NCBI GenBank assembly: GCA_905372865.1
Contig: CAJPQT010000005.1
Span: forward strand, 37,244 to 101,243
Direction of reading: 5' to 3'
Source of the DNA: an uncultured Centipeda sp.
GTDB taxonomy: Bacteria; Bacillota; Negativicutes; Selenomonadales; Selenomonadaceae
DNA length: 64,000 bases
This document shows, in pieces, positions 1 to 8,396 of this stretch. The notes below the pieces were generated by a model, which worked only from the letters and a program-made list of their open reading frames with translations, was not told the DNA's origin and ran no database searches. Position 1 is the first letter of the stretch; each line of letters opens with the position of its first letter. The position numbers and the translations under genes are program-made.

Positions 1-626
1 TCGGCTGGGATCCCGGGATGTTCTCCCTCGCGCGTGTCTACAGCAATGCCGTGCTCACGAATGGAACGGACTATACGTTCTGGGGACGTGGGGTCAGTCA
101 GGGGCATTCGGATGCGATCCGCCGTGTGCCGGGTGTCAAGGATGCCAAGCAGTATACCGTTCCCGTGCCCGCCGCGCTCGAGGCGGTGCGCAGCGGTGCA
201 AATCCGCAGCTCAGTACGCGCGAGAAACATACGCGCGAGTGCTATGTCGTGCTCGAGGAGGGCGCAGATGCGGCTGCGGTGGAAAAGGCAATCGTGACGA
301 TGCCAAACTACTTCTCGGACTATGATACGACGGTACACTTCATCCGCGAGGAGGAGCTGCAGCGTGATCACGCGGGGCTGCCCCATGCGGGCTTTGTCGT
401 TCGCTCGGGCGCGACGGGCAAGGATGGCGAGCACAAGCACGTCATCGAGTTCAATCTGAAGCTCGACTCGAACCCCGAGTTTACGGCGTGTGTTCTCGCG
501 GCGTATGCACGCGCGGCACATCGTCTCGCGTCCGAGGGCGCGAAGGGGTGCAAGACCGTCCTCGACATCGCCCCTGCCTATCTCTCGGCACGGAGTGGTG
601 CGGAGCTGCGTGCGGCTCTGCTCTGA
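1..626 (+). CDS. ddh: meso-diaminopimelate D-dehydrogenase, 3' part
   Basis: The gene is cut by the left window edge; the frame is open from base 3 and about 207 C-terminal residues are present, where the family has about 325. The enzyme is a cytoplasmic NADPH-dependent dehydrogenase that makes meso-diaminopimelate from tetrahydrodipicolinate in one step, for lysine and peptidoglycan. Family signatures seen are GWDPGMFSL at the start, FWGRGVSQGHSDAIRR soon after, and the C-terminal block IEFNLKLDSNPEFTA followed by DIAPAYLS. The reading frame is intact to its stop, and a strong hairpin terminator follows. Identification is confident from these conserved blocks; the N-terminal Rossmann motif lies outside the window. 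Confidence 0.93.
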   Translation, partial: GWDPGMFSLARVYSNAVLTNGTDYTFWGRGVSQGHSDAIRRVPGVKDAKQYTVPVPAALEAVRSGANPQLSTREKHTRECYVVLEEGADAAAVEKAIVTMPNYFSDYDTTVHFIREEELQRDHAGLPHAGFVVRSGATGKDGEHKHVIEFNLKLDSNPEFTACVLAAYARAAHRLASEGAKGCKTVLDIAPAYLSARSGAELRAALL

Positions 627-640
627 TTATATGGTTTTCT

Positions 641-676
641 AAAATGTACCTTGCGCAATCGCGTAAGGTACATTTT
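641..676 (+). terminator. Rho-independent terminator after ddh
   Basis: A 16-bp inverted repeat (641-656 with 661-676) closes a 4-nt loop, AATC. The arms begin with AAAA and end with TTTT, so it could act in both directions. Confidence 0.85.
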
Positions 677-716
677 TAGCATAATATTTTTGTTATCTTC
701 AGAAAGGAAAAATAAA

Positions 717-1343
717 ATGGGACTGCTTCGAAAATTTTTCAGCAATACGGGGAAACCCGAGGGGACGATGGGGAAGGTCGTCGTCGCCATGATGAATCGT
801 GGTCATGCGGGCATTGCGGCGTGGGGCTTTTCGCATCTCGACCTGCAGGGGAATGAGCAGGTGCTCGACTGCGGCTGTGGCGGCGGTGCGAACGTCGCTG
901 TGTTCCTGCGGATGGTGGACGAGGGGCATGTGACGGGGCTGGACTACTCTCCCGTTTCCGTGGAAAAGGCGCGGGATGTGAACCGTGCGGCAATCGAGGC
1001 GGGACGCTGCGAGATCGTGCAGGGGAATGTGCGCGAGCTTCCGTTTGGCGACGGGCGGTTCGATGTCGTGACGGCATTTGAGACGGTGTATTTCTGGCCG
1101 GAGATTGCACGCTGCTTTGCACAGGTACACCGCGTACTGAAGCCCGGCGGTATGTTCATGATTACGAACGAGACGAGCGGAAAGACGGGTGCACATGAGA
1201 AGTGGCTGAAGATTGTCGACGGCATGTCCGTCTATACGGGCGAGGAGCTCAAAAGTCTGCTCACGGGTGCGGGCTTTGCACGCGTGGAGATTGACGAGGA
1301 TTTGGCGCATGACCGTCTGAACGTACGGGCGTATAAGGCGTAG
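717..1343 (+). CDS. class I SAM-dependent methyltransferase
   Basis: A 208-residue soluble protein with the class I methyltransferase fold (Methyltransf_11/25 type). Motif I, VLDCGCGGGANVAVFL, binds S-adenosylmethionine; an acidic residue ends strand 2 (TGLDYS), and FDVVTAFETVYFW matches the motif II/III region. The ATG at 717 is chosen because AGAAAGGA lies 8 nt upstream; the longer open frame from 651 starts inside the terminator hairpin. It is a single-gene unit between two terminators. The substrate cannot be read from the sequence: related proteins methylate small molecules, quinones or tRNA. The family assignment is firm and the function is open. Confidence 0.8.
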   Translation: MGLLRKFFSNTGKPEGTMGKVVVAMMNRGHAGIAAWGFSHLDLQGNEQVLDCGCGGGANVAVFLRMVDEGHVTGLDYSPVSVEKARDVNRAAIEAGRCEIVQGNVRELPFGDGRFDVVTAFETVYFWPEIARCFAQVHRVLKPGGMFMITNETSGKTGAHEKWLKIVDGMSVYTGEELKSLLTGAGFARVEIDEDLAHDRLNVRAYKA

Positions 1344-1356
1344 CATCCTGGTGAAG

Positions 1357-1386
1357 GCGTCCCATGAGCGGCGGGACGCTTTTTCT
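1357..1386 (+). terminator. Rho-independent terminator
   Basis: GCGTCCC (1357-1363) pairs with GGGACGC (1373-1379) and is followed by TTTTTC. It closes the methyltransferase unit. Confidence 0.75.
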
Positions 1387-1450
1387 ATTTCATCGCAGAG
1401 TTTTTTCTGCTATAGTAGAGAGTGTGACTGGATGAGAAAGGAGCGCTGCT

Positions 1451-2320
1451 ATGGCGATTACACCGCCGACACCGCCGACGCCCCCGACACCGCCGAAGAT
1501 CACGATCGGAGATGCGGCGCGCGACGCACAGGCGAATACAACACATACGACGGGCGATGCGCAGGCGGAGCAGCAGGCGCGTGACTCTGTGGCACAGGGA
1601 AACGGTGCACTCTCCAAGACGACAACGGGCGCACCGAAGGAGAAGTCTGCCGCGGAGCGCCCGAATACCGCTGCGCGTACGGATGCGGCGAAGGGGGATC
1701 CCGTCAGTACCTCCGCATCGAAGGTAGATCACGGGACGAAGGCCGAGGGGCAGACAGGCGCAGATGTTGCGCGTGGGCTCGACATGGCGCAGGAGAATGC
1801 GGTGCTCAAGCAGCAGCTTGCGGGAACGGAGCAGAAACCGCCGCAGGCACCGCAGTCCTACACGCCGGTGAGCGGGCTGTACTGGGCCGGGATGGTTGTC
1901 GTTGCTCTGGCGGTCGGGATGGTGTTGTTTCGACGGTTCTTTCAAAAAAAGAAGGGGGCGGACGACATGGGAGAGCCGTCTCTCGGGGAGCGTATTCTTG
2001 CGCGTGAGCGAAGCGGTATAGAGCGATCAGCGCAGACGGGAGAACATGACGATCTCCTTGCGGCAGCAGAACAAACAAAGCGTGCGCGTGATACGCGCAG
2101 CGAACTCCTGCCCGAGTTCACGGGGCTGACGGCGGGGGAAGCACTGGAGCGACTGATGGAGGAGGAACCGAAAGCACCGCCGCAAAGGGCTGCCGCTCCG
2201 CCGCAGAGGAAGGTGTCGCAAGCGCCGCCTGTGTTGCCGTCCGTGCAGAAAACACCCGCGAAAAAAACAGAAAAGCAGGAAGCTGCGGAGGAAAAGCCGC
2301 GCTTCGAGGTGCGCGTCTAG
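1451..2320 (+). CDS. unrecognised single-span membrane protein with proline-rich N-terminus
   Basis: A 289-residue protein I do not recognise. The N-terminus is a TPP repeat (residues 5-15), followed by about 120 low-complexity residues rich in A, T, D and Q with no signal peptide. One hydrophobic segment lies near residues 143-160 (WAGMVVVALAVGMVLF), followed by RRFFQKKK, which suggests the C-terminal half is cytoplasmic. That half is charged and ends in a proline/lysine-rich tail. GAGAAAGGAG upstream of the ATG is a good ribosome site. It stands alone, with a terminator before it and the ilv-leu promoter after it. A role in envelope or surface-appendage assembly is possible, but nothing in the sequence shows it. 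Confidence 0.7.
   Translation: MAITPPTPPTPPTPPKITIGDAARDAQANTTHTTGDAQAEQQARDSVAQGNGALSKTTTGAPKEKSAAERPNTAARTDAAKGDPVSTSASKVDHGTKAEGQTGADVARGLDMAQENAVLKQQLAGTEQKPPQAPQSYTPVSGLYWAGMVVVALAVGMVLFRRFFQKKKGADDMGEPSLGERILARERSGIERSAQTGEHDDLLAAAEQTKRARDTRSELLPEFTGLTAGEALERLMEEEPKAPPQRAAAPPQRKVSQAPPVLPSVQKTPAKKTEKQEAAEEKPRFEVRV
1460..1495 (+). repeat. 9-bp tandem repeat encoding TPP
   Basis: Four tandem copies of ACACCGCCG, the third changed to ACGCCCCCG, lie just after the start codon. Copy-number change would add or remove three residues without a frameshift. Confidence 0.8.
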
Positions 2321-2362
2321 GGACGCACGCGTGCGTATACATGAGGAATCGCCCAAAACATA

Positions 2363-2391
2363 TTGACAAATACGCATGTGTGGGCGATAAT
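2363..2391 (+). promoter_or_regulatory. sigma-A promoter of the ilv-leu operon
   Basis: TTGACA (2363-2368), a 17-bp spacer and GATAAT (2386-2391). The predicted leader before ilvN is only about 45 nt, with no visible T-box or leader peptide. Confidence 0.8.
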
Positions 2392-2443
2392 GAAGAAGTT
2401 TTCACGAAATTGCTTGCGGCGCGGCGGGGAGGAGATTGCTTCT

Positions 2444-2974
2444 ATGAAACATGTACTGTCCGTCTTTGTGGAGAATCAGACCGGAGTTCTGGTGCGCGTT
2501 GTGAGTATGTTTTCGCGGCGCGAGTTCAACATCGACAGCCTGTCTGTCGGCGTGACGGAGTCGCCGGATTTCTCGCGCATCACGGTGGTGATGCAGGGGG
2601 ATGGAAATCTCGTCGAGCAGATGATCAAGCAGCTGGAGAAGATGCCCGTGGTGCGGGCGGTTCAGCGACTGGACGAAAAAAGTGCGGCGTGCCGCGGCAT
2701 GACGCTCATCAAGGTGCGGGCGGACGACGACAATCGTCTCGACGTGCTGAAGATGGGAGAACTGTTCCGCGCACACGTTGTCGATGTGGAGTCCGCCTCG
2801 ATCATCTTTGAGATCACGGGCAGCGATGACAAGGTGACGGCGTTCCTGAAGGTAATCAAACCCTACGGCATCGTCGAGGTCATCCGCACGGGGCTCATTG
2901 CGCTCGAGCGGGGGGAACACACAATTTATGAGCATTGTGAGGAGCGGGAGTACTATGGCAAAAACTTACTATGA
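2444..2974 (+). CDS. ilvN: acetolactate synthase small (regulatory) subunit
   Basis: A 176-residue cytoplasmic regulatory subunit of acetohydroxyacid synthase, the first common step of valine, leucine and isoleucine synthesis. The N-terminal ACT domain is visible as MKHVLSVFVENQTGVLVRVV followed by FSRREFNIDSLSVG, which binds the feedback inhibitor valine in this family. The ATG at 2444 follows GGGGAGGAG; upstream in-frame starts would precede or overlap the promoter leader. The 3' end overlaps ilvC by 20 bp, so translation is likely coupled. The catalytic subunit gene ilvB, usually immediately upstream, is not here and must lie elsewhere if present. Confidence 0.93.
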   Translation: MKHVLSVFVENQTGVLVRVVSMFSRREFNIDSLSVGVTESPDFSRITVVMQGDGNLVEQMIKQLEKMPVVRAVQRLDEKSAACRGMTLIKVRADDDNRLDVLKMGELFRAHVVDVESASIIFEITGSDDKVTAFLKVIKPYGIVEVIRTGLIALERGEHTIYEHCEEREYYGKNLL

Positions 2975-3971
2975 TCAGGATGTCAACTGGAGCGTGCTCG
3001 AGGGTAAGACGGTTGCGGTCATCGGCTACGGCAGCCAGGGACACGCGCATGCGCTGAACCTAAAGGACAGCGGCGTGAATGTCGTCATCGGGCTCTATGC
3101 CGGCTCGAAGTCGGCAAAGCTCGCCGCCGAAGACGGGCTCAAAGTTCTCCCCGTGGCAGAGGCGGTCAAGGCTGCGGATGTCACGATGATCCTCATTCCG
3201 GACGAGAAGCAGGCGGCGCTCTACAAGAGCGAGATCGCCCCGAATCTGAAGCCCGGCAGTGCGCTTGCGTTTGCACATGGCTTCAACATCCATTTCAACC
3301 AGATTGTTCCGGCGGATGACATCGACGTATTCATGGTCGCACCGAAGGGGCCGGGTCATCTCGTGCGCCGTACGTTCCGCGAGGGCGGCGGCGTTCCCGA
3401 TGTGTTTGCCGTCGGGCAGGACGCGACGGGCAAATGCTTTGATCTCGCGCTCGCGTATGCACGCGGCATCGGCGGCACGCGCGCGGGCGTCATTCAGACG
3501 ACGTTCCAGGAGGAGACGGAGACCGATCTCTTCGGTGAGCAGGTCGTCCTTTGCGGCGGTGTGACGCACCTCATCCAGAACGGCTTTGAGACGCTGATCG
3601 AGGCGGGCTACCAGCCGGAAATCGCGTACTTCGAGTGCTTCCACGAGATGAAGCTCATCGTCGACCTCATGTATGAGGGCGGCATGGCGAAGATGCGCAA
3701 ATCCATCTCCGACACGGCGGAGTACGGAGACTACACGCGCGGGCCGCGCATCATCACGGACGAGACGAAGGCGGAGATGAAGCGCGTGCTCGGCGAGATT
3801 CAGGACGGCACGTTCGCGCGTCAATGGCTCACGGAAAACAACGCTGCGGGGCGTGCGAACTTCCTTGCGGAGCGCCGTATCCACGCGGAGCACCCGATCG
3901 AGACGGTCGGCAAGGAGCTGCGCGGCATGATGTCGTGGCTGAAGGACGGCGCCGATCTGCGCAAAGACTAA
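2955..3971 (+). CDS. ilvC: ketol-acid reductoisomerase (NADP+)
   Basis: A 338-residue class I (short) ketol-acid reductoisomerase that rearranges and reduces acetolactate or acetohydroxybutyrate, using Mg2+ and NADPH, in branched-chain amino acid synthesis. The Rossmann motif VIGYGSQGHAHALNLKDSG is near residue 20. Metal-ligand motifs lie in the knotted C-terminal domain (FQEETETDLFGEQ and ECFHEMKLIVDL). The ATG at 2955 starts MAKTYYDQD, the standard N-terminus, and lies inside the end of ilvN. The gene has normal length and no damage. It is followed by a strong hairpin before leuC. Confidence 0.97.
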   Translation: MAKTYYDQDVNWSVLEGKTVAVIGYGSQGHAHALNLKDSGVNVVIGLYAGSKSAKLAAEDGLKVLPVAEAVKAADVTMILIPDEKQAALYKSEIAPNLKPGSALAFAHGFNIHFNQIVPADDIDVFMVAPKGPGHLVRRTFREGGGVPDVFAVGQDATGKCFDLALAYARGIGGTRAGVIQTTFQEETETDLFGEQVVLCGGVTHLIQNGFETLIEAGYQPEIAYFECFHEMKLIVDLMYEGGMAKMRKSISDTAEYGDYTRGPRIITDETKAEMKRVLGEIQDGTFARQWLTENNAAGRANFLAERRIHAEHPIETVGKELRGMMSWLKDGADLRKD

Positions 3972-4013
3972 GGAAATCACCGAACCTCTTCTGCGAGGCG
4001 ATACGGTCATATC

Positions 4014-4044
4014 AGAGGGGGCGGCTGGTGCCGCGCCCCTCTTT
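4014..4044 (+). terminator. hairpin between ilvC and leuC
   Basis: AGAGGGG-CGGC (4014-4025) pairs with GCCG-CCCCTCT (4030-4042) around a TGGT loop, with one bulge and a short T-rich tail. It may be a leaky terminator or a transcript-processing and stability site that separates the ilv and leu parts of the operon. Confidence 0.55.
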
Positions 4045-4069
4045 CTGTATTATTTTTGGGGGGTAATCC

Positions 4070-5332
4070 ATGGGGATGAATATGAGCGAGAAAATTCTCG
4101 CACGCCATGCGGGGCTCGACGTGGTGGAGGCGGGACAGCTCGTCACCTGTGAGCTTGACATGGTGCTCGCAAACGATGTGACGGGGCCGCCGTCCATCAA
4201 AGAGTTTGAAAAGACGGGACGCCCCGTCTTTGACAGGGAAAAAATCGCACTGATTCCCGATCATTTCCAGCCCGCAAAGGACATTAAGTCCTCAGAGCTG
4301 GCGAAGATCATGCGTGACTTTGCGCGCAAGCACGACATCCTGCACTACTACGAGCAGGGGCGCGTCGGCATCGAGCACGTCATTCTCCCCGAGAAGGGCA
4401 TTGTCGGCCCCGGTATGCTGACGATCGGCGCAGACTCGCACACCTGCACGTACGGCGCGGTCAACGGCTTCTCGACGGGCGTCGGGACGACCGATCTCGC
4501 GGTTGGTATGGCGACGGGCGAGGCGTGGTTCAAAGTGCCCGAGGCGATCAATGTGCATCTGACGGGCAAAAAGCTCGCCGACATCAGCGGCAAGGATGTC
4601 ATTCTGACGCTCATCGGCATGATCGGTGTGGACGGTGCGCTCTATCAGAGCCTTGAGTTCACGGGTGAGGGCGTGGCGGATCTCACGATGACCGACCGTC
4701 TGACGATTGCCAACATGGCAATCGAGGCGGGTGCGAAGAACGGCATTTTCCCATACGATGACGTGTGCAAGGAATACGTCGAGGGGCGCATGACGGGCAC
4801 GTTTGCGCCCGTGAACCCCGATCCCGACGCGCAGTACGCACGCACGGTGGAGATTGACCTCAGCGAGCTGCGTCCCGTCGTTTCGTTCCCGCATCTGCCG
4901 GAGAATACGAAGCGCGTGATGGACATTGCAGAACCAATTGCGATCGACCAGGTCGTGATCGGCTCGTGCACGAACGGACGCCTTGAGGACATGGAGATCG
5001 CGGCGCAGATTCTCAAGGGGCATACGGTGCACCCGAATGTCCGCTGTATTGTCATCCCCGGCTCGCCGTGGGTCTATCAGGAATCCATGCGGCGCGGCTA
5101 CCTCGACATCTTCATGGAGGCGGGTGCGGCGATCTCGACACCGACCTGCGGGCCGTGTCTCGGCGGCTATATGGGTATTCTCGCGGCGGGCGAGCGGTGC
5201 GTGTCGACGACGAACCGCAATTTTCGCGGGCGTATGGGACACGTCGACAGCGAGGTGTATCTCGCAGGGCCGCACGTTGCGGCGGCGAGTGCAATACTGG
5301 GGCGGATTGCGGCCCCTGAGGAGGTGGCGTGA
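4070..5332 (+). CDS. leuC: 3-isopropylmalate dehydratase large subunit
   Basis: A 420-residue aconitase-family protein, the [4Fe-4S] subunit that with LeuD isomerises 2- to 3-isopropylmalate in leucine synthesis. Iron-sulfur cysteines are visible in VIGSCTNGRLEDM and in PTCGPCLGGYMG. GADSHTCTYGAVNGFSTGVG is the substrate-binding region. The start at 4070 is preceded by GGGGGG at 6 nt and gives MGMNMSEKILARHAG, a typical N-terminus; ATGs at 4076 and 4082 are alternatives. At 420 residues it is the shorter LeuC type found in archaea, clostridia and Negativicutes rather than the 466-residue enterobacterial form. Its stop overlaps the leuD start by one base. Confidence 0.96.
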   Translation: MGMNMSEKILARHAGLDVVEAGQLVTCELDMVLANDVTGPPSIKEFEKTGRPVFDREKIALIPDHFQPAKDIKSSELAKIMRDFARKHDILHYYEQGRVGIEHVILPEKGIVGPGMLTIGADSHTCTYGAVNGFSTGVGTTDLAVGMATGEAWFKVPEAINVHLTGKKLADISGKDVILTLIGMIGVDGALYQSLEFTGEGVADLTMTDRLTIANMAIEAGAKNGIFPYDDVCKEYVEGRMTGTFAPVNPDPDAQYARTVEIDLSELRPVVSFPHLPENTKRVMDIAEPIAIDQVVIGSCTNGRLEDMEIAAQILKGHTVHPNVRCIVIPGSPWVYQESMRRGYLDIFMEAGAAISTPTCGPCLGGYMGILAAGERCVSTTNRNFRGRMGHVDSEVYLAGPHVAAASAILGRIAAPEEVA

Positions 5333-5835
5333 TGTTCGAGGGAAAGGTCTGGCGGTACGGCGACAACATCGACACGGACGTGATCATTCCTGCGCGGTAT
5401 CTCAATACGTTCGAGCCGAAGGCCCTCGCGGCGCACTGCATGGAGGACATCGACACGACGTTTGCCAAGGAAGTTGCTGTGGGCGATATCATGGTCGGCG
5501 GGAAGAACTTCGGCTGCGGTTCTTCGCGTGAGCACGCGCCGATTGCGATTGCGGCATCGGGTGTGCCCGTTGTGATCGCGGCGAGCTTTGCACGCATCTT
5601 CTACCGCAACGGCATCAACATTGGCCTGCCGCTCCTTGAGATCGGCGACGACGTGGAGAAGATCAGCGCGGGCGACCGTCTGCGCGTGGACACGGCGACG
5701 GGGGCCATTGAGAACCTCACAACGGGCGATACGTTCCACGCCCATCCGCTGCCGGGCTTCGTACAGGATATCGCGCGTGCGGGCGGGCTCCTCAACTATA
5801 TCCGCGAGAATGGAGGCTTCCGTCATGGCGTATAA
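5332..5835 (+). CDS. leuD: 3-isopropylmalate dehydratase small subunit
   Basis: A 167-residue swivel-domain partner of LeuC. Family motifs are GDNIDTDVIIPARYL at the N-terminus, GGKNFGCGSSREHAPIA in the middle, and ASFARIFYRNGINIGLPLLE. The ATG at 5332 overlaps the leuC stop (TGATG) and follows GAGGAGG, so translation is coupled and subunits are made in equal amounts. A GTG one codon earlier is less likely. The end overlaps leuB by 11 bp. Confidence 0.96.
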   Translation: MFEGKVWRYGDNIDTDVIIPARYLNTFEPKALAAHCMEDIDTTFAKEVAVGDIMVGGKNFGCGSSREHAPIAIAASGVPVVIAASFARIFYRNGINIGLPLLEIGDDVEKISAGDRLRVDTATGAIENLTTGDTFHAHPLPGFVQDIARAGGLLNYIRENGGFRHGV

Positions 5836-6898
5836 GATTGCGGTCGTCCCAGGCGACGGCATCGGACAGGAGATCACCGAGGAAGCCGTGCGCGTCCTGC
5901 GTGCCGTCGATGCGAAATTCGCGCTCGGGCTGACGTACGAGATGCGCGACGCGGGCGGTACGGCTTATGATAAATTCGGCACGCCGCTGCCCGAAGACAC
6001 GCTCGCGGTCTGCAAGGCATCGGACGGCGTGCTCTTCGGTGCAGTCGGCGGGACGAAGTGGGACAGCGTGGAGCCTGCCCTGCGCCCCGAGCGTGCGATT
6101 TTGGGTCTCCGCAAGGGGCTCGGTCTCTACGCCAATCTGCGTCCCGTGAAGGTTGCAGACGCTCTGATCGAGCACTCCCCGCTGAAGCCGGAACTCGTGC
6201 GCGGTGTCGATCTCGTCATCGTGCGCGAGCTGATCGGCGGCATCTACTTCGGAGAGAAGTGCGAGTCCGAGCAGGTGGACGGCACAGAACGCGCGTGGGA
6301 CATGGAGAACTACTCCGTGCCCGAGGTGGAGCGCATCGCGCGTCTCGCGTTCGAGACGGCGCGTCTCAGACGCGGCAAGGTCACGTCCGTGGACAAGGCG
6401 AACGTGCTCGCAACCTCGCGCCTCTGGCGACGTACGGTGACGGCACTTGCACCGGAGTATGGGGATGTCGCACTCGACCATCTCTATGTGGACAACTGCG
6501 CCATGCAGCTTGCCGTGCGTCCGACGCAGTTCGATGTGATCGTGACGGGCAACCTCTTCGGTGACATCCTCTCGGATGAGGCGGCGGTGATCGGCGGCTC
6601 GATCGGGCTGATGCCGTCCGCGTCCATCGGCACGGGCACGAGCCTCTTTGAGCCGATCCACGGCAGTGCGCCCGACATCGCAGGGCAGGGAATTGCGAAC
6701 CCGCTCGGTACGATCCTCTCGGCGGCGATGCTCCTGCGCTATGCCCTCCATGAGGAGGAGGCCGCTGCTGCGGTCGAGGCGGCGGTGGACGCGGCACTCG
6801 CGGACGGCAAGCGCACGGCGGACATCTACATCGCGGATACGGGCTGCACACAGGTCGGTACGCGCGAGATGGCGGATGCGGTGCTTGCACATCTGTAA
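5825..6898 (+). CDS. leuB: 3-isopropylmalate dehydrogenase
   Basis: A 357-residue NAD+-dependent decarboxylating dehydrogenase that oxidises 3-isopropylmalate to 2-ketoisocaproate. MAYKIAVVPGDGIGQEITEEA is split across the start, ALRPERAILGLRKGLGLYANLRPV is the substrate region, and DNCAMQLAVRPTQFDV and GSAPDIAGQGIANPLGTILS are the metal and cofactor blocks. The ATG at 5825 gives the standard N-terminus, and GGAGG lies just upstream inside leuD. This is the last gene of the operon; a long hairpin terminator follows. leuA and ilvD are absent from the window. Confidence 0.96.
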   Translation: MAYKIAVVPGDGIGQEITEEAVRVLRAVDAKFALGLTYEMRDAGGTAYDKFGTPLPEDTLAVCKASDGVLFGAVGGTKWDSVEPALRPERAILGLRKGLGLYANLRPVKVADALIEHSPLKPELVRGVDLVIVRELIGGIYFGEKCESEQVDGTERAWDMENYSVPEVERIARLAFETARLRRGKVTSVDKANVLATSRLWRRTVTALAPEYGDVALDHLYVDNCAMQLAVRPTQFDVIVTGNLFGDILSDEAAVIGGSIGLMPSASIGTGTSLFEPIHGSAPDIAGQGIANPLGTILSAAMLLRYALHEEEAAAAVEAAVDAALADGKRTADIYIADTGCTQVGTREMADAVLAHL

Positions 6899-6930
6899 GG
6901 AGTGTCCCTAAAGACTTGATTGTGCCAATG

Positions 6931-6973
6931 AAAATGCGGTACGAAGCTGTTTTGACTTCGTACCGCATTTTTA
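6931..6973. terminator. bidirectional terminator between leuB and the MFS gene
   Basis: A 16-bp perfect inverted repeat (6931-6946 with 6956-6971), A-rich on the left and T-rich on the right. It serves the convergent leuB and MFS transcripts. Confidence 0.88.
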
Positions 6974-8164
6974 TATTTCTGCGCCTCTTTTGTGTATATA
7001 CCTCCACCAAACGAACAGTGCGAGAATGAGCAGCAGAACGCCCACCGTGGGAAAGAGATAGTGCATGCCGAGATAGGTCGCGACCACGCCGCCGAGGAGC
7101 GGCCCCGTGAATCCGCCGACCTGCTGCGCGGCAAAGAGCATGCCGAATACGCTTCCCTTGAGCTGTGCGGGGGTGTGCTGGGCGATGACGGCATTCAGCG
7201 AGGGCTGGATGCCGGCGAAGAAGAGCCCGACACCGAACTGCATCGCGGCAAACGGCACAAGTGTATCGGGAATCCCTTGCAGCGTGAGCATCGTCCCCGC
7301 ACAGGACAGTGCAAGACACATCGCGCGGAAGTAGCTGTGCCGTGCGCCGAAGATGCCCCAGAGGGGCGCTGCCATCGCGCCTGCGATCCCGCCGAGCGAG
7401 AACACAATCCCGGCGACCAGCACGAGGTTTTCCAGATCGCCCGCGAGATACCTGATGTAGGTTGTGAGGACGGGCATCAGAACGAATGTTACCATCTGTG
7501 CGAGCGTACTCACAATCATCATCGTCCGCAGGATGGGGATGTGCCAGAGATGCCACGGATTCTTTTCCTCCGCCGTGAGCGGCGCGGCATCCTCCGGCAT
7601 CGGCGGCTCCTTGATGATGAAGGTAAACGCGAGGAAGTTGATGAAGAGTGCAAGCCCTCCGATGTAGAAGCTCGCACGCATCCCGAACGCCTCTGCGAGT
7701 ACCCCGCCGAGCAGAGGTCCGATGACCCCACCCGCCGTCAGCGTACCTTGCAGTATGCCGAGGGAGAAGCCAAGCCGCTCACGCGGCGCATAGAGCGTCA
7801 TGATCGCGAGATCCATCGGCCAGAGCCCCGCAGCGAACCCCTGAAAGATGCGGACGAGGACAAGCTGCTCAGGCGATGTCACAATGCCGCCGAGCAGGTA
7901 ACTGATCGAGATGAGGAGACTTGCACGCATCGCCATGAGGCGTTTTCCGCGGCGATCCGCCATGCGTCCCCAGATCGGCGCCATTACCGCCGAGACGAGA
8001 AATGTCACGGAGAATGTGAGCCCCGCCCAGAGATTGACCGAGGTGTCGTCCACGCCGAGCTCGTGCGTCAGATACATTGGCAGGAACGGAATAATCATCG
8101 TATAGCTCGCTGACATGAAGAGTACATTGCACGTCAGCAGTGCAAGGATCACTTTCCAATTCAT
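6971..8164 (-). CDS. MFS drug-efflux-type transporter (MdtG-like)
   Basis: A 397-residue inner-membrane protein with 12 predicted transmembrane segments. Major facilitator signatures are visible: motif A after TM2 (WGRMADRRGKRLMAMR) and motif C-like glycines in TM5 (GTLTAGGVIGPLLGGVLAEAFG). The general plan and the N-terminal LWAGLTFSVTFLVSAVMAPIWG resemble MdtG-like proton-driven multidrug exporters, so drug or metabolite export is the best guess, with the substrate unknown. It is a single-gene unit, convergent with leuB and divergent from the exonuclease gene. The gene is intact. Confidence 0.85.
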   Translation of the reverse strand: MNWKVILALLTCNVLFMSASYTMIIPFLPMYLTHELGVDDTSVNLWAGLTFSVTFLVSAVMAPIWGRMADRRGKRLMAMRASLLISISYLLGGIVTSPEQLVLVRIFQGFAAGLWPMDLAIMTLYAPRERLGFSLGILQGTLTAGGVIGPLLGGVLAEAFGMRASFYIGGLALFINFLAFTFIIKEPPMPEDAAPLTAEEKNPWHLWHIPILRTMMIVSTLAQMVTFVLMPVLTTYIRYLAGDLENLVLVAGIVFSLGGIAGAMAAPLWGIFGARHSYFRAMCLALSCAGTMLTLQGIPDTLVPFAAMQFGVGLFFAGIQPSLNAVIAQHTPAQLKGSVFGMLFAAQQVGGFTGPLLGGVVATYLGMHYLFPTVGVLLLILALFVWWRYIHKRGAEI

Positions 8165-8248
8165 CCGCAGCCCCCATTTCCATATGCTTGTATTCTACCA
8201 CGTTTCTGAGAAAAGAAAACTAGTAGAGAGGGACAAAATACCTAGACG

Positions 8249-8277
8249 TTGATTTTCTGAAAACTTTATGCTATGAT
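8249..8277 (+). promoter_or_regulatory. probable promoter of the exonuclease gene
   Basis: TTGATT (8249-8254), a 17-bp spacer and TATGAT (8272-8277). It lies in the 232-bp divergent gap after the MFS gene. Confidence 0.5.
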
Positions 8278-8396
8278 AATGAAAACTCGGGACAATTTTG
8301 TTAGGAAAAGCGCACGAATCAGAAGCGCCATAAAATACCGCAACACCCTCTGCCGTGCATCATTTGCGGCAGAATTTTCGGAAGTAAGGATTGCTC

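Noticed and set aside
2392..2443. T-box or leader-peptide attenuator before ilvN.
   Set aside because: The leader is about 45 nt, without a T-box sequence, a run of Leu/Ile/Val codons or a terminator hairpin.
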